A stretch of DNA of 64,000 nt from Callorhinus ursinus (Eukaryota > Chordata > Mammalia > Carnivora > Otariidae), in the NCBI RefSeq assembly GCF_003265705.1, contig NW_020312967.1, positions 1,164,879 to 1,228,878 of the forward strand. Direction: 5' to 3'. The position numbers and the translations under genes were made by a program. Under the pieces are notes generated by a model, which saw only the letters and a list, made by a program, of their open reading frames with translations, searched no databases and had not been told where the DNA came from. How positions within the stretch are numbered: the stretch's first letter is position 1; the number at the start of each line of letters is the position of its first letter. Of this stretch, positions 20,725 through 31,518 are shown one piece after another.

Positions 20725-21905
20725 CCATTCTCCCATTTCCAATGGTGCAATCAGTGGTGTGTTCCTATCCCCTGGGAGCAGCTCCTCCTTCCCAACGTCC
20801 CCCCACTTCCTAGCTGCTGTGCTCTAAGTGTCTCTCACGAACAGAGGAGCCACATGACTCACTGTGACCTATTCAGAACTACAAAGAGGCAGAAACATTC
20901 ATTTCTTCAATGTCTCAACTTGCTTCAAGTGCTCTCCCAGCTTGTCCCATCAGCAGAATCAGGGAATACCTGCTCTGAACTTTGGAGTCTGTCTTCTTCC
21001 TTTCTTACTCTTCTCCAGGAAGTAGGAAAAGATAGGAATGACACCACTTTCATAAGCCCAGAAAAGGAAAAGCCACCCATGTAGGGAAAAGAAATGCCAC
21101 TTTACCTCTTATACCACTTCCTTGACATCACTTGTCTCCCAGGAACTAGGGGAATGGAGTCATGTTTAAATGAAAAGCCTTCACACCTTTTCTCAATCTC
21201 ATAGCTCAAGACAACTCCAAGGTCAATTTTCTTCCAAGCTTAACTTAATAACTACTTGGGACAAGGAGAGGAGAGGAGAACAATCTATTTTCTTCCACGC
21301 AGATAAGCAAGTACAAAGGTTCAAGACTGATTTAACATTCTGTATGTGGGTGCTGCTTTCAGCATAAAGGTGATAGAAATGACTATAAATTTATGTGAGG
21401 ACATAAACAGAGATGCCATTTTAAGGTGTGATGAGCAAAAATCCTTCAGCTTTTGACCAAAGTTATTTTTTAATGAAATATTGACTAATAATTCTTCACT
21501 AAAATAAGTAAAAATGCATTTCAAGAGACAAGAAACCAAGCTGTGTCCAGCTTAAGCCATACGGTTCCACAAGTATATTCTTCCCACAAAGAAGTGTTTA
21601 TCACAGGCTTGCACACCGTTTGGAAACACATTAAGAATTGTGTTTGTTTTCTTCTTTTTCTATTATCCTGTTTCTTCTACATACTTTTTTTTAGTCATAT
21701 GCCTTTAGAGTCTATAATTCGTGAATTGTTTCTTACAAACACAAAGCTATTTCCACGTAAACTTAATTTGTCATAATTTCAAAGTCTCTAGGAATATAAA
21801 ACAAATCAGTAACATAAATAAAGTAAAAACACTATAGGGAAGACTGCCTAAGAAATCAAATAATTCAGGTAAACCACATTACTGTGAGTTTAGGTAGGCA
21901 GTCTT
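20725..21905. other. No supported gene
   Basis: The plus frame 20701-21084 (127 codons) begins in the MIR and shows no domain. The rest is AT-rich without recognised repeats. Confidence 0.45.
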
Positions 21906-21909
21906 CCAT

Positions 21910-21980
21910 TACACACACACACACATATACACACATATCTGAATGTTGCATATATATAAATATATAAGATATATATATGT
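21910..21980. repeat. Mixed CA/TA simple repeat
   Basis: ACACACACACACACATATAC is followed by separated ATATAT runs; a degenerate compound microsatellite. Confidence 0.85.
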
Positions 21981-21984
21981 CTTT

Positions 21985-22632
21985 CTTTTTTAATGTCATA
22001 TCATCTGCTGCACTTCGTTGTAAGATGGCAATAAATTCAAGTTGGATTAAGAAGTTTTCCATATCAACCCCTGAGGACAGCTGATTATAGGTCTGACCTT
22101 TTGAGATTCTGTGTATTTCCCACTTAATCAGTGCTAGAATGAGCTTCTGCTAAGTGGGATCTATAGGATTCCTATGGGAAAAGTGAAGCCATTTAAAAAA
22201 TAATGAGCCTCCCTTCTACCCCATCCCCTTTGCATTCTGAGCTCTATTAGAGCTCTATTAGGCCATGATAACAGTCTTCATCGAGGTATACAAAAGCATA
22301 GCATAAGCATATACTGTTTGTACTATGCAGGCAAAGAATGTGCTCAGAAAGGTTTTGGGGAGCTCAGAATGTAAGTGACACTTTACAACAGGATAAAAAA
22401 AAAAGTGTTACTTGTCCTTTTACTGATGACAAAAAAAAAAGTTGCAAAAAAGTCCTCTGGGGCTTTTAAGCTTCAGTATCTCAGATTTTGACAGTGTAAT
22501 TGGTTCCCTGTTGCCTGAGCAATCATTGGAACTATCTCCATTTTGTCTTGTTACAGTAACACACTTGATAGTTTAGATATGATCTCACAAATACTCTGGT
22601 TTGGTCACCAGTTCATTTCTTAAAACCCACAA

Positions 22633-22668
<36 letters not shown>

Positions 22669-23630
22669 ACACCCCCTAATCCCATTCCCTAATACCCCTA
22701 ATTTCCTTCCCCAACCTTCTGTGAAACTGAACAGCATAATAGATGTAATTAGACCTTCCATAATAGGACCAAATGGAGCAAGCAAGGAGACTCCTTCTAG
22801 GGAAGCAATCAATGCATTAGGTCCCCAGGACTGAAACCACTTTTAACAAGGTTTGGGGCTTAGGGAATGTCAGCCTAGGCTTCTATTGCTTCCCCAAGAG
22901 GAAGCTCCACTCTGAATGCAAATCTTCATTTACCATTTCTACAAAAGGAAGGAAAAGAACATTAGCTACTTTATTGCACACATAATGAAGCAAACTGGAG
23001 CTGTTAATATTTTTTTATCAGCAGTAAATCAACTGTTCACAAGTGCTCTAAAGTATAAATGTGTATTTCATCAGTATTTTAAAGCCATTCCCTACGTTTT
23101 CATCACCATCTGTTGGAAGAAGAAATACCAAATTGTGTCAAACAGAGAGAGCCTTTATGTTTTCAGAAGGATCTGAAAGGATCTGCTGAATTCTTTCTAT
23201 AAGGGAGTAAGGTTCAGTCAAATGATATTCCTGAGACATACATTTAAATAGTCAGTTTCAGTAACTACAGATATATTTACAGACTCAACCTATTTGTTAT
23301 TATTATTCTATTCCATGGTGCAGTGAAGTAAACTCCAATGAAGAAAAACATGCATCCTATTTATAGCATATAATGTACCTTTGCAAAGCCCCAAATGACA
23401 AGCTAGTCTAAAGAATAAAGTTCTTCATAACTGGTAATAAACCCTAAATTTTCTCATATAAAATACATTTGGTAAAATGTACACTGGCCAATAGGATCAA
23501 TGTCAATTACAATATTTAAAATTGTTTCAAATAATGGATTAGGTTAGATTTGGATATGTTTTGGCTTACTCTGTTTTTGAAAATTTCCAAGATCCATAGC
23601 TAAAACTATCAAAAGTTACTTGAAGACATG
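21985..23630. other. No supported gene; contains one TG repeat
   Basis: Unrecognised AT-rich DNA. The TG repeat is listed separately; frames on either strand that cross it are products of the repeat. A-tracts lie near 22397 and 22431. Confidence 0.45.
22636..22665. repeat. TG dinucleotide microsatellite
   Basis: About fifteen uninterrupted TG units followed by TTACACACC. Confidence 0.97.
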
Positions 23631-23635
23631 GAGGA

Positions 23636-24172
23636 AACTTGCAAACAATATGCCAAGTGAAAGAAGCCAGGCACAAAGGACCACATATTACATGATTCCA
23701 TTTATATGAAATGTCCAAGATAGGCACATCTATAAAGACAGAAAGTAAGTCAGTGGTTGCCTAGGGCTTGGGGACATGACAGATTGAGGCGTGAGGCGAA
23801 AGGGTGGTAGTGCAAAAGGAAAAAAGACAAATGAAAAAACATTCTTAACTATAGAGAACAGACTGATGGCTAGTTACCAGAGAGGAGACAGGAGCTGAAA
23901 TGGGTGATGGGGATGAAGAGCACACTTATCTTGATGAGCATGGAGTCATATATAGAATTGTTGAATCACTGTATTATATACCTAAAAATTATGTAACAAA
24001 GTATGTCAACTATACTGGAATTAAATAAAAACAGAAATCATAAAAAAAAATGTACTACAACTGATTCCAGTCATCATTGCACAACTCTGAATATACTAAG
24101 AACCACTGAGTTGTATAATCTAAATGAGTGAATTATATATTATGTGAATTATATCTCAATAAAACCAAGATA
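23636..24172 (+). repeat. Older L1 3' UTR, split by a younger L1
   Basis: The left piece (to about 23830) reads 'AGTGAAAGAAGCCAGGCACA', 'ATGATTCCATTTATATGAAA', 'AGTCAGTGGTTGCCTAGGGC'. The right piece (24051-24172) reads 'TGCACAACTCTGAATATACT', 'AAACCACTGAGTTGTATAAT'-like and 'GTGAATTATATCTCAATAAA'. These are consecutive parts of an L1MB/MC-type 3' UTR on the plus strand. Confidence 0.85.
23846..24050 (+). mobile_element. Carnivore L1 3' end, 5'-truncated, inside the older L1
   Basis: It contains 'CTATAGAGAACAGACTGATG', 'GAATTGTTGAATCACTGTAT', 'ACCTAAAAATTATGTAACAA' and 'CAACTATACTGGAATTAAAT', then an A-tail ending near 24050. This is the 3' end of L1 families amplified in carnivores. About 205 bases only, so strongly 5'-truncated. 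The target duplication is not clear because both borders are A-rich. Confidence 0.8.
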
Positions 24173-24274
24173 TCAGGAATATCCTGGGAAATCATAAGAA
24201 TTTAGTATTATAATCCTTGATCCAATTCTCCTCACTCACATTACTTTTCTTCCATTAGACTCATCCAATTAACA

Positions 24275-24287
24275 TATATATGTGTAT

Positions 24288-24334
<47 letters not shown>
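24275..24334. repeat. TG dinucleotide microsatellite with TA start
   Basis: ATATATATGTGTATACG leads into about 22 TG units. Uninterrupted over roughly 44 bases, so probably polymorphic. Confidence 0.97.
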
Positions 24335-24335
<1 letters not shown>

Positions 24336-24579
24336 ATTTGGGGGCTATCTTTTCATTAATGACATGAATTCAACTGTGAGACATTACTGGGGCTGATTCC
24401 AAGTGGTTTGTTTTTTGTTTTTTAAAAGTATGTAATGGAGAGTTTGTTATACTGCAGATTCTGGGAAGACCTCAATGCAAAATGTAAATGTGCCTCTGTC
24501 TTCCCAGAGGTAATGAAGAAAGCAAGAAGTTTGCATATCACATTAAGGAAAATCTGAGGTAACTTAGGAGGAATATTTA

Positions 24580-25500
24580 GCTCAGTTTGTGAGGAGTAGA
24601 AAGATTCCTAGGTGGTGTAATATTTCAGCTAAATTCCAAAGGATAAAACATAAAGTAGGCCAAAAAAAAAAATGGCAAGGGAAGTATTCAAGCAGTGGGA
24701 TCATCAGATATTAAGACTGAAGACCATAAAGAGTATAGCACTGGTAGAACTGTGCAAAGTTCAGTATAAGTCAAGTCTAGATGGCAAGAAAGAATGTAGT
24801 CAGAGAAAATAACTGAAAGATAAATAATGTCTAGATGATAAAGGTTCTTATAAGATATGGAAAGAAGGTTGGAAATAGAAATCCAGTGAAGAGTTTTAAG
24901 CAGTTTATTCCACATATGAATGAAACCATATGATAATATAAGAAATAGCACAGAGGATCATAGAGGAAGGGAGGGGAAAACTGAATGGAAAGAAATCTGA
25001 GAGGGAGACAAACCATGAGAGATTCTTGATTCTGGGTAACAAACTGAGAGTTGCAGAAGGGGAGGCAGGTGGGGGGATGGGGTAACTGGGTGATGGGCAT
25101 TAAGGAGGGCATGCAATATGATGAGCACTGGGTATTATATGCAACTGATGAATCACTGAACACTACATCTAACTAATGATGTACTATATGTTGGATAATT
25201 GAATTTAAATTAAAAGAGGAGTTTAAAAAAAGAGTTTTAAGCAGCGTAGTGACATGGTATGTTTTGTCTTAAAGAAATACCACTCTGCCAACATTTTTAA
25301 GAATGAACTGAAACACTGAACACAGGACGCAAGTAGGACCAGCTGGGAAGATCTGTGATGATGATCTGTGTCAGAAAATGGCAACAGAGTTAAAAAGAAA
25401 AGCAAATGAATCTGAAAGTAATTTAGGACATTGAATCCTTGGATTGACTGGATGCAGAGTGAATATGGAGAGAAAGGTATTAAGAACAACCCCCACATTT
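24580..25500 (-). repeat. L2 LINE, antisense, split by a young L1
   Basis: The left piece ends 'AATCCAGTGAAGAGTTTTAAGC' in outline and the right piece goes on 'GTAGTGACATGGTATG', 'AAAGAAATACCACTCTGCC', 'GGACATTGAATCCTTGGATT'. That is the antisense L2 order ('ggaagccattggagggttttaagcagggagtgacatgatctg...agatcactctggctg'). Confidence 0.75.
24904..25229 (+). mobile_element. Young carnivore L1, 5'-truncated 3' end, with target duplication
   Basis: The insert holds 'AATGAAACCATATGATAATA', 'AACAAACTGAGAGTTGCAGA', 'GTAACTGGGTGATGGGCATT', 'GATGAGCACTGGGTATTATA', 'CAACTGATGAATCACTGAAC' and a short A-rich tail, the standard 3' UTR of recent carnivore L1s. GAGTTTTAAGCAG stands on both sides (24891-24903 and 25232-25244), extendable to about 15 bases, showing target-primed insertion into the L2. 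Confidence 0.95.
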
Positions 25501-26593
25501 CTGGTTTATGCCCTCACATTTTTTTTAAATTAATAGGCTATATTTTTAAGAACAGTGTTAGATTTATAGGAAAAAACCTGAGCAGGTAATATAGAGTTGC
25601 CATATGTCCCCCCCACCACAATTTCTTCTATTATTATTGTATTCCATCAGTGTGGTACATTTGCTACAATTAATTAAATAATATCAATCCATTATTTCAA
25701 TTCTTAAAGTGCACAGTTTGCATCAAGGTTCACCTTTGTACAGTTTTATGGGTTTTGCCAAATGCGTAATGTCATGTATCCGCCATTATGGTTTCATAGA
25801 GAGTAGTTCCACTAACCTAAAAGTCTCCCTGGCCTCTCTATTCTGTTTCATTGATCTATTTGTCTATTTGTTCACTAATACCACATTGTATTTGTTGTTG
25901 GAGCTATATATTAAGCCCTAAAGTTGGTTGGTGTCAGTCCCCTGACTTGGTTCTTCACTAGCACTGCGTTGTCAAAGTCCTTTGACTTTCCATATAAACT
26001 TTAGAATCAGTTTATTAATATCCACAAAAGAACTTGCTAAATTTTGAGAATTGTATTGAATCTATAGGTCAAGTTTGGAAGAACTAAAATGTTAACAATA
26101 TTGAGTTTTCCTACTCATAAAAATAGACTGTGTCTCCACTTATTCAGATCTTCTTTGGTTTCTTTCATCAGAGTTTTGTAGCTTTCTTTCTATAGGTCCT
26201 TGTATATTTTGTTAGTTTTGCATCTAATTATTTCATTGTTTTTGGTACTAATGTAAATGAGATTGTGTTTTTAAATTTCAAATTTTGATTGTTCTTTGCT
26301 GGTATAAGCAATTGACTTTTCTATACTAACCTTGTATCGTGTAAACTTGCTATAAATGCTTAGTAGTTCCAGAAGAGTTTTTGTTGGTTCTTTGGGATTT
26401 CTACATAGACAATCATGTCATTTATGGAAAAAAAAAGACCATTTTATTTGTTCCTTCTCAATCTACATACTTTATTTCCTTAGATTAGCTAGGATTTTTA
26501 AGAGTGTTGAATGCAAGTGTTCAGAGGGAGTTTCCTTGCATCATCGTAGATCTTTGGGAGAAAGCATCTGGTTTTTCACCATTAGGTATGTTG

Positions 26594-26671
26594 ATTTTTG
26601 TATATTTCTTTTATATTTTGTATATGTTTTTTGTATATTTGTACATGTATGTTTTTTGTATATTTTTTTTG
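26594..26671. repeat. Degenerate TTTTGTATAT-type local repeat inside L1
   Basis: Units such as TTTTTGTATATTT, TTTTGTATATG and TTTTTTGTATATT recur about five times where the L1 has a shorter unique segment. Looks like a local expansion after insertion. Confidence 0.7.
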
Positions 26672-26987
26672 TCAAGTTGAGGGAGCTCCCCTCTATTCCA
26701 AGTTTGCTGAGACTTTTATCTTGAATGGATTTTGAATTTTGTCAAATGATTTTTCTGCATTATTGATATGACATATGAAGTTTCTTCTTTAACTTGGTGT
26801 GATGAATTAAATTACTTGATTTTCAAATGTTGAGTCAGCCTGGCCTACCTGGAATAAATCCCACTTGGTCATGGTGTATAATTATTTTATACATTGCTGG
26901 ATTTACATTGTTAATCTTTTGTTGAGGATTTTTGCAACTTTATTCATGAGAGCTGTTACTTTTCTATAGCTATTAGCTGTAGTTTTC

Positions 26988-27023
26988 CTTTTTTTTTTTT
27001 AAGATTTTATTTATTTATTTTCC
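26988..27023 (-). mobile_element. Tail-only Can-SINE fragment, minus strand
   Basis: TTTTTTTTTTAAGATTTTAT followed by TTATTTATTTT is exactly a Can-SINE tail read backwards, dropped into the L1 between 'TAGTTTTCCTTT' and 'CCCTTCTTTTAATGTCTTTA', which are adjacent in L1. The fragment is about 35 bases, an extreme 5' truncation or a later deletion. Confidence 0.65.
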
Positions 27024-27064
27024 CTTCTTTTAATGTCTTTATCTGGTTTTGGTGTCCTGACTTT

Positions 27065-29180
27065 TGAAGCTAGAAGTGTAAAGGACAGCTAGAAATAGAT
27101 GTAGAAAAGAAGTGTGGATGTGTATGTTTGCATGTGACTTCTTGGGTTTTCTCTACTTCTTGGGTTTCTCTACTCTGCCTGCTGCTGGCTTCTCTCCTAG
27201 TTCTGCAGCCTCCTTCTCTGAGCTTAGAAAGTTAGAGCCACTGAGACCTTAGGCTCACAAATCCTGATACTCACCATAGACATGGATTTCTGGGGACTCT
27301 CTTTTCTTAAAATAGATTTGAGAAAACAAAAATATCTTTCCTACTTTCATCTTCCTGTGGATATTAATTATCATACACACAGACTCTACACAAACACATA
27401 TATGACTGTCTCTCCAACAGGACTGTTTCTGCTTACATGCAAATTTTCTTGAAATTGCCCTCTCCTAATCTTTGATGGATTTACCAAGAGGACTTGATGC
27501 TGCATATTTCATTTCACACTTTCCTTGTGAGTGACTCCTTTACTTCTGGCTAGAAGGATAAGTACATGAGTTAAAGATACAGAAAAATAACAGTGGATCA
27601 TTAAAAACAAATAATGTGCCTTGGCTGTCAAGTTTGTCTTTTATCTCTTTATCTTACCTGTACATAAATAATTTCAGAAAGCTGGAGTATTTTTGTCCTT
27701 TCATTGCCTCGAACCAGTCATCTTAGTAGAATGTTGATGCTGAGGAATAGAAACTGCAAAATATCAGGTAGACAATAAAGAATAAGAATTGTTCTGCCTC
27801 TAGAATAAAACAGAGTGGTACCAAATTACAAGTGATAGCAGAACATAAGTGAATACCATTAGACCTCCGTTTGGTCAAGGTCATCAAAGATTGGTGGGGG
27901 AACTGACAACACAGAGCACAGATTTTATATCCCAAACCTCATTTTTTAATCACAGAAATAAATCAAATCTAACACACACAAATAAATCACAACTCATAAA
28001 ACATGCACAGTAATGAAAAGAAAACAACATTCACTGGGGGAAGAAAAAACAGACAAAAAAAGATCCAAACAAACCTTTTATAAAAGCAGATGATTAGAAT
28101 TAACATCTCAATTCAAATCACATGAAAACTTAACAATGATGTTTCTTTTATGCCCATTATGTACACTGTCATTGTATTTGGTTATTGTTCGTGTAGCCTG
28201 GAAGGATTTCAATCATAGCCAATTGTTATAGCCTCTAAAATGTGAATAGGTGAATGGAGTAAGAAGAGACTTAAATAATCTCAGTGTTTTCCCCGAGAGC
28301 TTTAAGAGTAGATGTGCCCATCAAGAGGTTTAGGATGGCTAGACAAATAGAAGTGGGACAATAACAGCCCTCTGTATTATCTATTACATTTTCTTTTAAA
28401 GGATGTCCCCCTTTCTACCTCTCTTTCTCTTATTTTTAATAACCTCTTAGGATTTCATCAGTTAAAATCTATTTCTTTTTCTTTTCATACACATTGTCTC
28501 ATAGTTTACTTTTGCAGCATTGATTTATAATCCTAGACTGCTATGACAAAGAACATTAACACATTAGTAAAACACCCCTTCTGGTTTCTAAAAGCATGAG
28601 AAAATTTCCTTTTAAGTGAACTTAGGAAAAACAATACTGTCTGTTAATAAACTATCCTACCTATTTCTTCGAAGAGACATAATACATATGCTCCAAGATC
28701 CAGAGCCACTTGTCAGCTGAGGAGAATCCCAGCAATCCAATTCCAAATTTCAGGAACTGAGATAATGAATGATTGGTTCAGTGGGGTCAAGTGCCAGTTC
28801 TAACTCAGACTAGAGCAATGATTTTGGCTAACCTGTACATGGGCTCAAGGTCCCACCACTGTGTGTCATGTGCATTTGATGTTGAAGGAGTTGATAAAGA
28901 CATGGTTCTGGGTCTCAAAGTTGCTGCTGGCAGAGGAGATCCCCACATGTAACCTGAAAAATATAAGCTTTCTCACTGAAGTGCATCTTACCAAGTATTT
29001 AGATGAGCTTTGGTAAACCACTTATTCAGTACTCATCTTATCTATGATGATAGGAAAATAAATACATTTTAGTTTAAGTCTCTATTATGTTTAGAAAATA
29101 ACTAAATATCAACTCCTTACCAGAACTGCCAACTTTCACAGAGCCACTCACAGAATATAGTTTCACTATTGGTTAAATTA
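27065..29180. other. No supported gene; unique-looking DNA
   Basis: No repeat that I can name and no convincing open frame (27723-27935 minus has no recognisable product). The first bases may still be diverged L1. Confidence 0.45.
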
Positions 29181-29193
29181 AAATAAAATTCTG

Positions 29194-29376
29194 GGGGAAC
29201 TGGGTGGCTCAGTCAGTTAAGCATTCTACTCTTGATTTCGGCTCAGGTCATGATCTCAGGGTCATGAGATCGAGCCCCGTATCTGGCTCCGTGCTGAGTG
29301 TGGAGCCTGCTTGAGATTCTCTCTCTCCCTCTCCCTCTGCCCCTCCCCCCAGCTTGCACACACACTCTCTCTCTAA
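29194..29376 (+). mobile_element. Can-SINE (older TTGATTTCGGCTCAGG type), plus strand
   Basis: A complete body from GGGGGAACTGGGTGGCTCAG to the CTCTCTCTAAAAATAG junction. It belongs to the subtype with 'ACTCTTGATTTCGGCTCAGG' and 'GTGTGGAGCCTGCTTGAGAT', which is shared widely among carnivores. Flanks ATAAAATTCTGG and ATAGAATTCTGG (about 29183-29194 and 29431-29442) are the likely target duplication, so the pentanucleotide array is part of the insert's tail. Confidence 0.95.
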
Positions 29377-29438
29377 AAATAGAATAGAATAGACTAGAAT
29401 AGAGAGTAGAATAGAATAGAATAGAATAGCATAGAATT
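29373..29438. repeat. TAGAA pentanucleotide repeat grown from the SINE tail
   Basis: About twelve units of ATAGA/TAGAA with a few changes (GACTAGAA, GAGAGTAGAA, AGCATAGAA) take the place of the normal A-tail. Confidence 0.95.
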
Positions 29439-29502
29439 CTGGTAGGACATTCATTGTCTTTTTTCAGTGTGGTACCAAATAAATTCAGAAAAAAGAATCA
29501 TT

Positions 29503-30013
29503 AAGAAAAGTTCTCTCAGCTTAATACTCTCTAGGTCCATCCATGATGGTGTAAATGGCACAATTTCATCCTTTTTATGGCTGTGTAATATTCCTGTGTG
29601 TGTGTGTGTGTGTGCATGCATTTGTGTGCGCGTACACCACATTTTCCTTAGAGTGAAAAAGATAAATACCATATGATTTCATTCATATATAGACTCTAAA
29701 AAAAATGAGTAAATAAACAAAAAGCAGAATCAGACTTATAAACACAGAGAATAAGGTTGCCAGAGGGGTAGAAGGATAAGCAAAATGGGTGAAGGGGAGT
29801 GGGAGATACAAGCTTCCAGCTATGGAATAACTAAGAAGGCACAGCATAAGGAATATAGTCAATGATATGGTCATAGCATTGTATGGTAACAGATGGGAGC
29901 TACACTTGTAGTGAGCACAGCATAATGTATAAACTTGTTGAGTCACTATGTTGTACAGCTGAAACTAATGTAACAGTGTATGCTAACTGTACTCAAATAA
30001 AAAACTTTTAAAA
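29503..30013 (+). mobile_element. L1 3' end with inverted 5' segment (twin priming)
   Basis: 29507-29650 is antisense ('CTAGGTCCATCCATGATGGT', 'ATCCTTTTTATGGCTGTGTA', then a TG repeat and 'CACCACATTTTCCTTA'), while 29655-30010 is sense ('AGATAAATACCATATGATTT', 'GAGTCACTATGTTGTACAGC', 'GTATGCTAACTGTACTCAAA'). The two parts are neighbours in L1, so the front half was inverted at insertion. AAGAAAAGTTCTCTC before and AAGAAAAAGTACTTCTC after may be a diverged target duplication. Confidence 0.82.
29594..29622. repeat. TG repeat inside the inverted L1 part
   Basis: About nine TG units followed by CATGCATTTGTGTGCGCG, at the site where L1 3' regions commonly carry a (TG/TA)n stretch. Confidence 0.9.
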
Positions 30014-30019
30014 AAGAAA

Positions 30020-30640
30020 AAGTACTTCTCATGGACTTAAGTGATACCCAGAGTCATGATATAAATTCTAGACTCAGGACATATTATTTAGAAGGTTTAT
30101 ACTATTTGGATTGTATCTCAAAAAATATGGTAAGTTTTTTATCAGAGATTTAGGAAATATATTCAATTTTTAAAAATATGTTTGACTTCTGGCTCACTCT
30201 TAAAATGCTGAAACATTCCTATTCTTATAATAGAAGTTTAATAATCTGAAAAATTTAAACTCCTACTGAAACTGAGAAAGCAGGGGTTGTAAGTCAAACA
30301 ATTAACTTGAAACCCAAGGGAAGAGGAAAGTCTGCAGGGAAAGATGGGAAGTAAACACTTGTTTGGCTGTGGTACATGCACACCATGTAAGATACTATTG
30401 GAAAAGTATCAAGAGCAAGGAGATAGGTCTTCTCTGAGGGACAAGTACAGAGGGAATACCTAAAGTTGAGGGAGGAAACACTGAAAACAAAACAAAACAT
30501 CTGGCCAACCAACCTACATTTTACATGCAAGTTTATACTATAGGAATGTGAAAACTGTGGTTCACTAGGATAACTACAGCAACAAAAAAACCCAAAACTA
30601 ACTCAAATTTTAACTAGATTAACTCACTGTTTATAATAAA
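30020..30640. other. Probable old L1 5' region or unique DNA
   Basis: A-rich sequence leading into recognisable L1. It may be the L1M 5' UTR, but I cannot match it clearly. No gene. Confidence 0.35.
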
Positions 30641-31518
30641 GCCCTGGCAAAAAAAAAAAAAGATATGCCCTTTTCTAGCCATAAATACTAATTATCTCAG
30701 TTTCTATTGTCTTAAAACAAATGTTCAGCTTTCTACCAAATATTAGAAGACATACAAAGAATCAAGGAAAAAAAGAAACACAATGTCAAGAGATAAAGCA
30801 ATACACACAACCAGACTCATATGATCCCAATGTTTGAAATATTGGACAAGGAATTTAAAATATCTATGATTAATATGTTAAAAGATCTAAATAATTGAAA
30901 TGGAACTCATAGTAACAAAGATGAAGAATGCCATCAGTAGACTCTTTAGTAGGTTTCATGAAGCCAAGGAAATAATTAGTGAATTTGAAAATGTCAATAG
31001 AAATTTTTTAAAAATGGAAAAAAAAAACAGTATGTAAGTACTGTGGGACAATATACAATGTCCTAACACCTTGTTACTTGAATTGCAAAAGAAGAGACAG
31101 AACGGGGTAGACAAAATTATCTGAAGAGATGACAGTTGAGAATTTTCCAAAATAATCAAGAAACTAACCACAGTTCCCAGACCTCAGAAAACACCAAGCA
31201 AAATAATTGTCAACACATACACCCTAACATAATATCAAAGTAGATTTAAGAACAAGAAACATTACGATGAATAAAGAATAATATCACATAATGATAAAAG
31301 GTTCAACTTGCCAAAAAGGTATAACCATTCTAAGTATGTATACATCTAACACCGTAACTTTAAAATACAAAGAGCAAATATTTCTAAAACTTGAAAAAAG
31401 GAGGAGAGAAAGACACAATTATTGTCGAAAACTTCAACATCCTTCTCATTAATCAATAAATACACAGAAAACCAATTAGGATACAAAGGAACTGAACAAT
31501 ATATCAACCAATTTAGCT

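Larger units (their letters stand above)
25515..27060 (-). repeat. L1M fragment(s), antisense: 3' UTR-like then ORF2
   Basis: The first 300 bases resemble an L1 3' UTR read backwards ('AAGAACAGTGTTAGATTTAT', 'GTGGTACATTTGCTACAATT', 'TTTTATGGGTTTTGCCAAAT'). From 25846 the order is ORF2 read backwards: 'TTGATCTATTTGTCTATTTG', 'CCATATAAACTTTAGAATC', 'GAATTGTATTGAATCTATAG', 'GAATAAATCCCACTTGGTCA', 'TTTGTTGAGGATTTTTGCAA'. ORF2's C-terminal part is missing between them, so this is either one deleted element or two. Not intact. Confidence 0.85.

Noticed and set aside
20701..21084. 127-codon plus-strand frame
   Set aside because: It starts within an antisense MIR, shows no domain and has no supporting exon signals.
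26356..26724. 122-codon plus-strand frame
   Set aside because: It is the wrong strand of an L1 ORF2 fragment plus a local TTTTGTATAT repeat.
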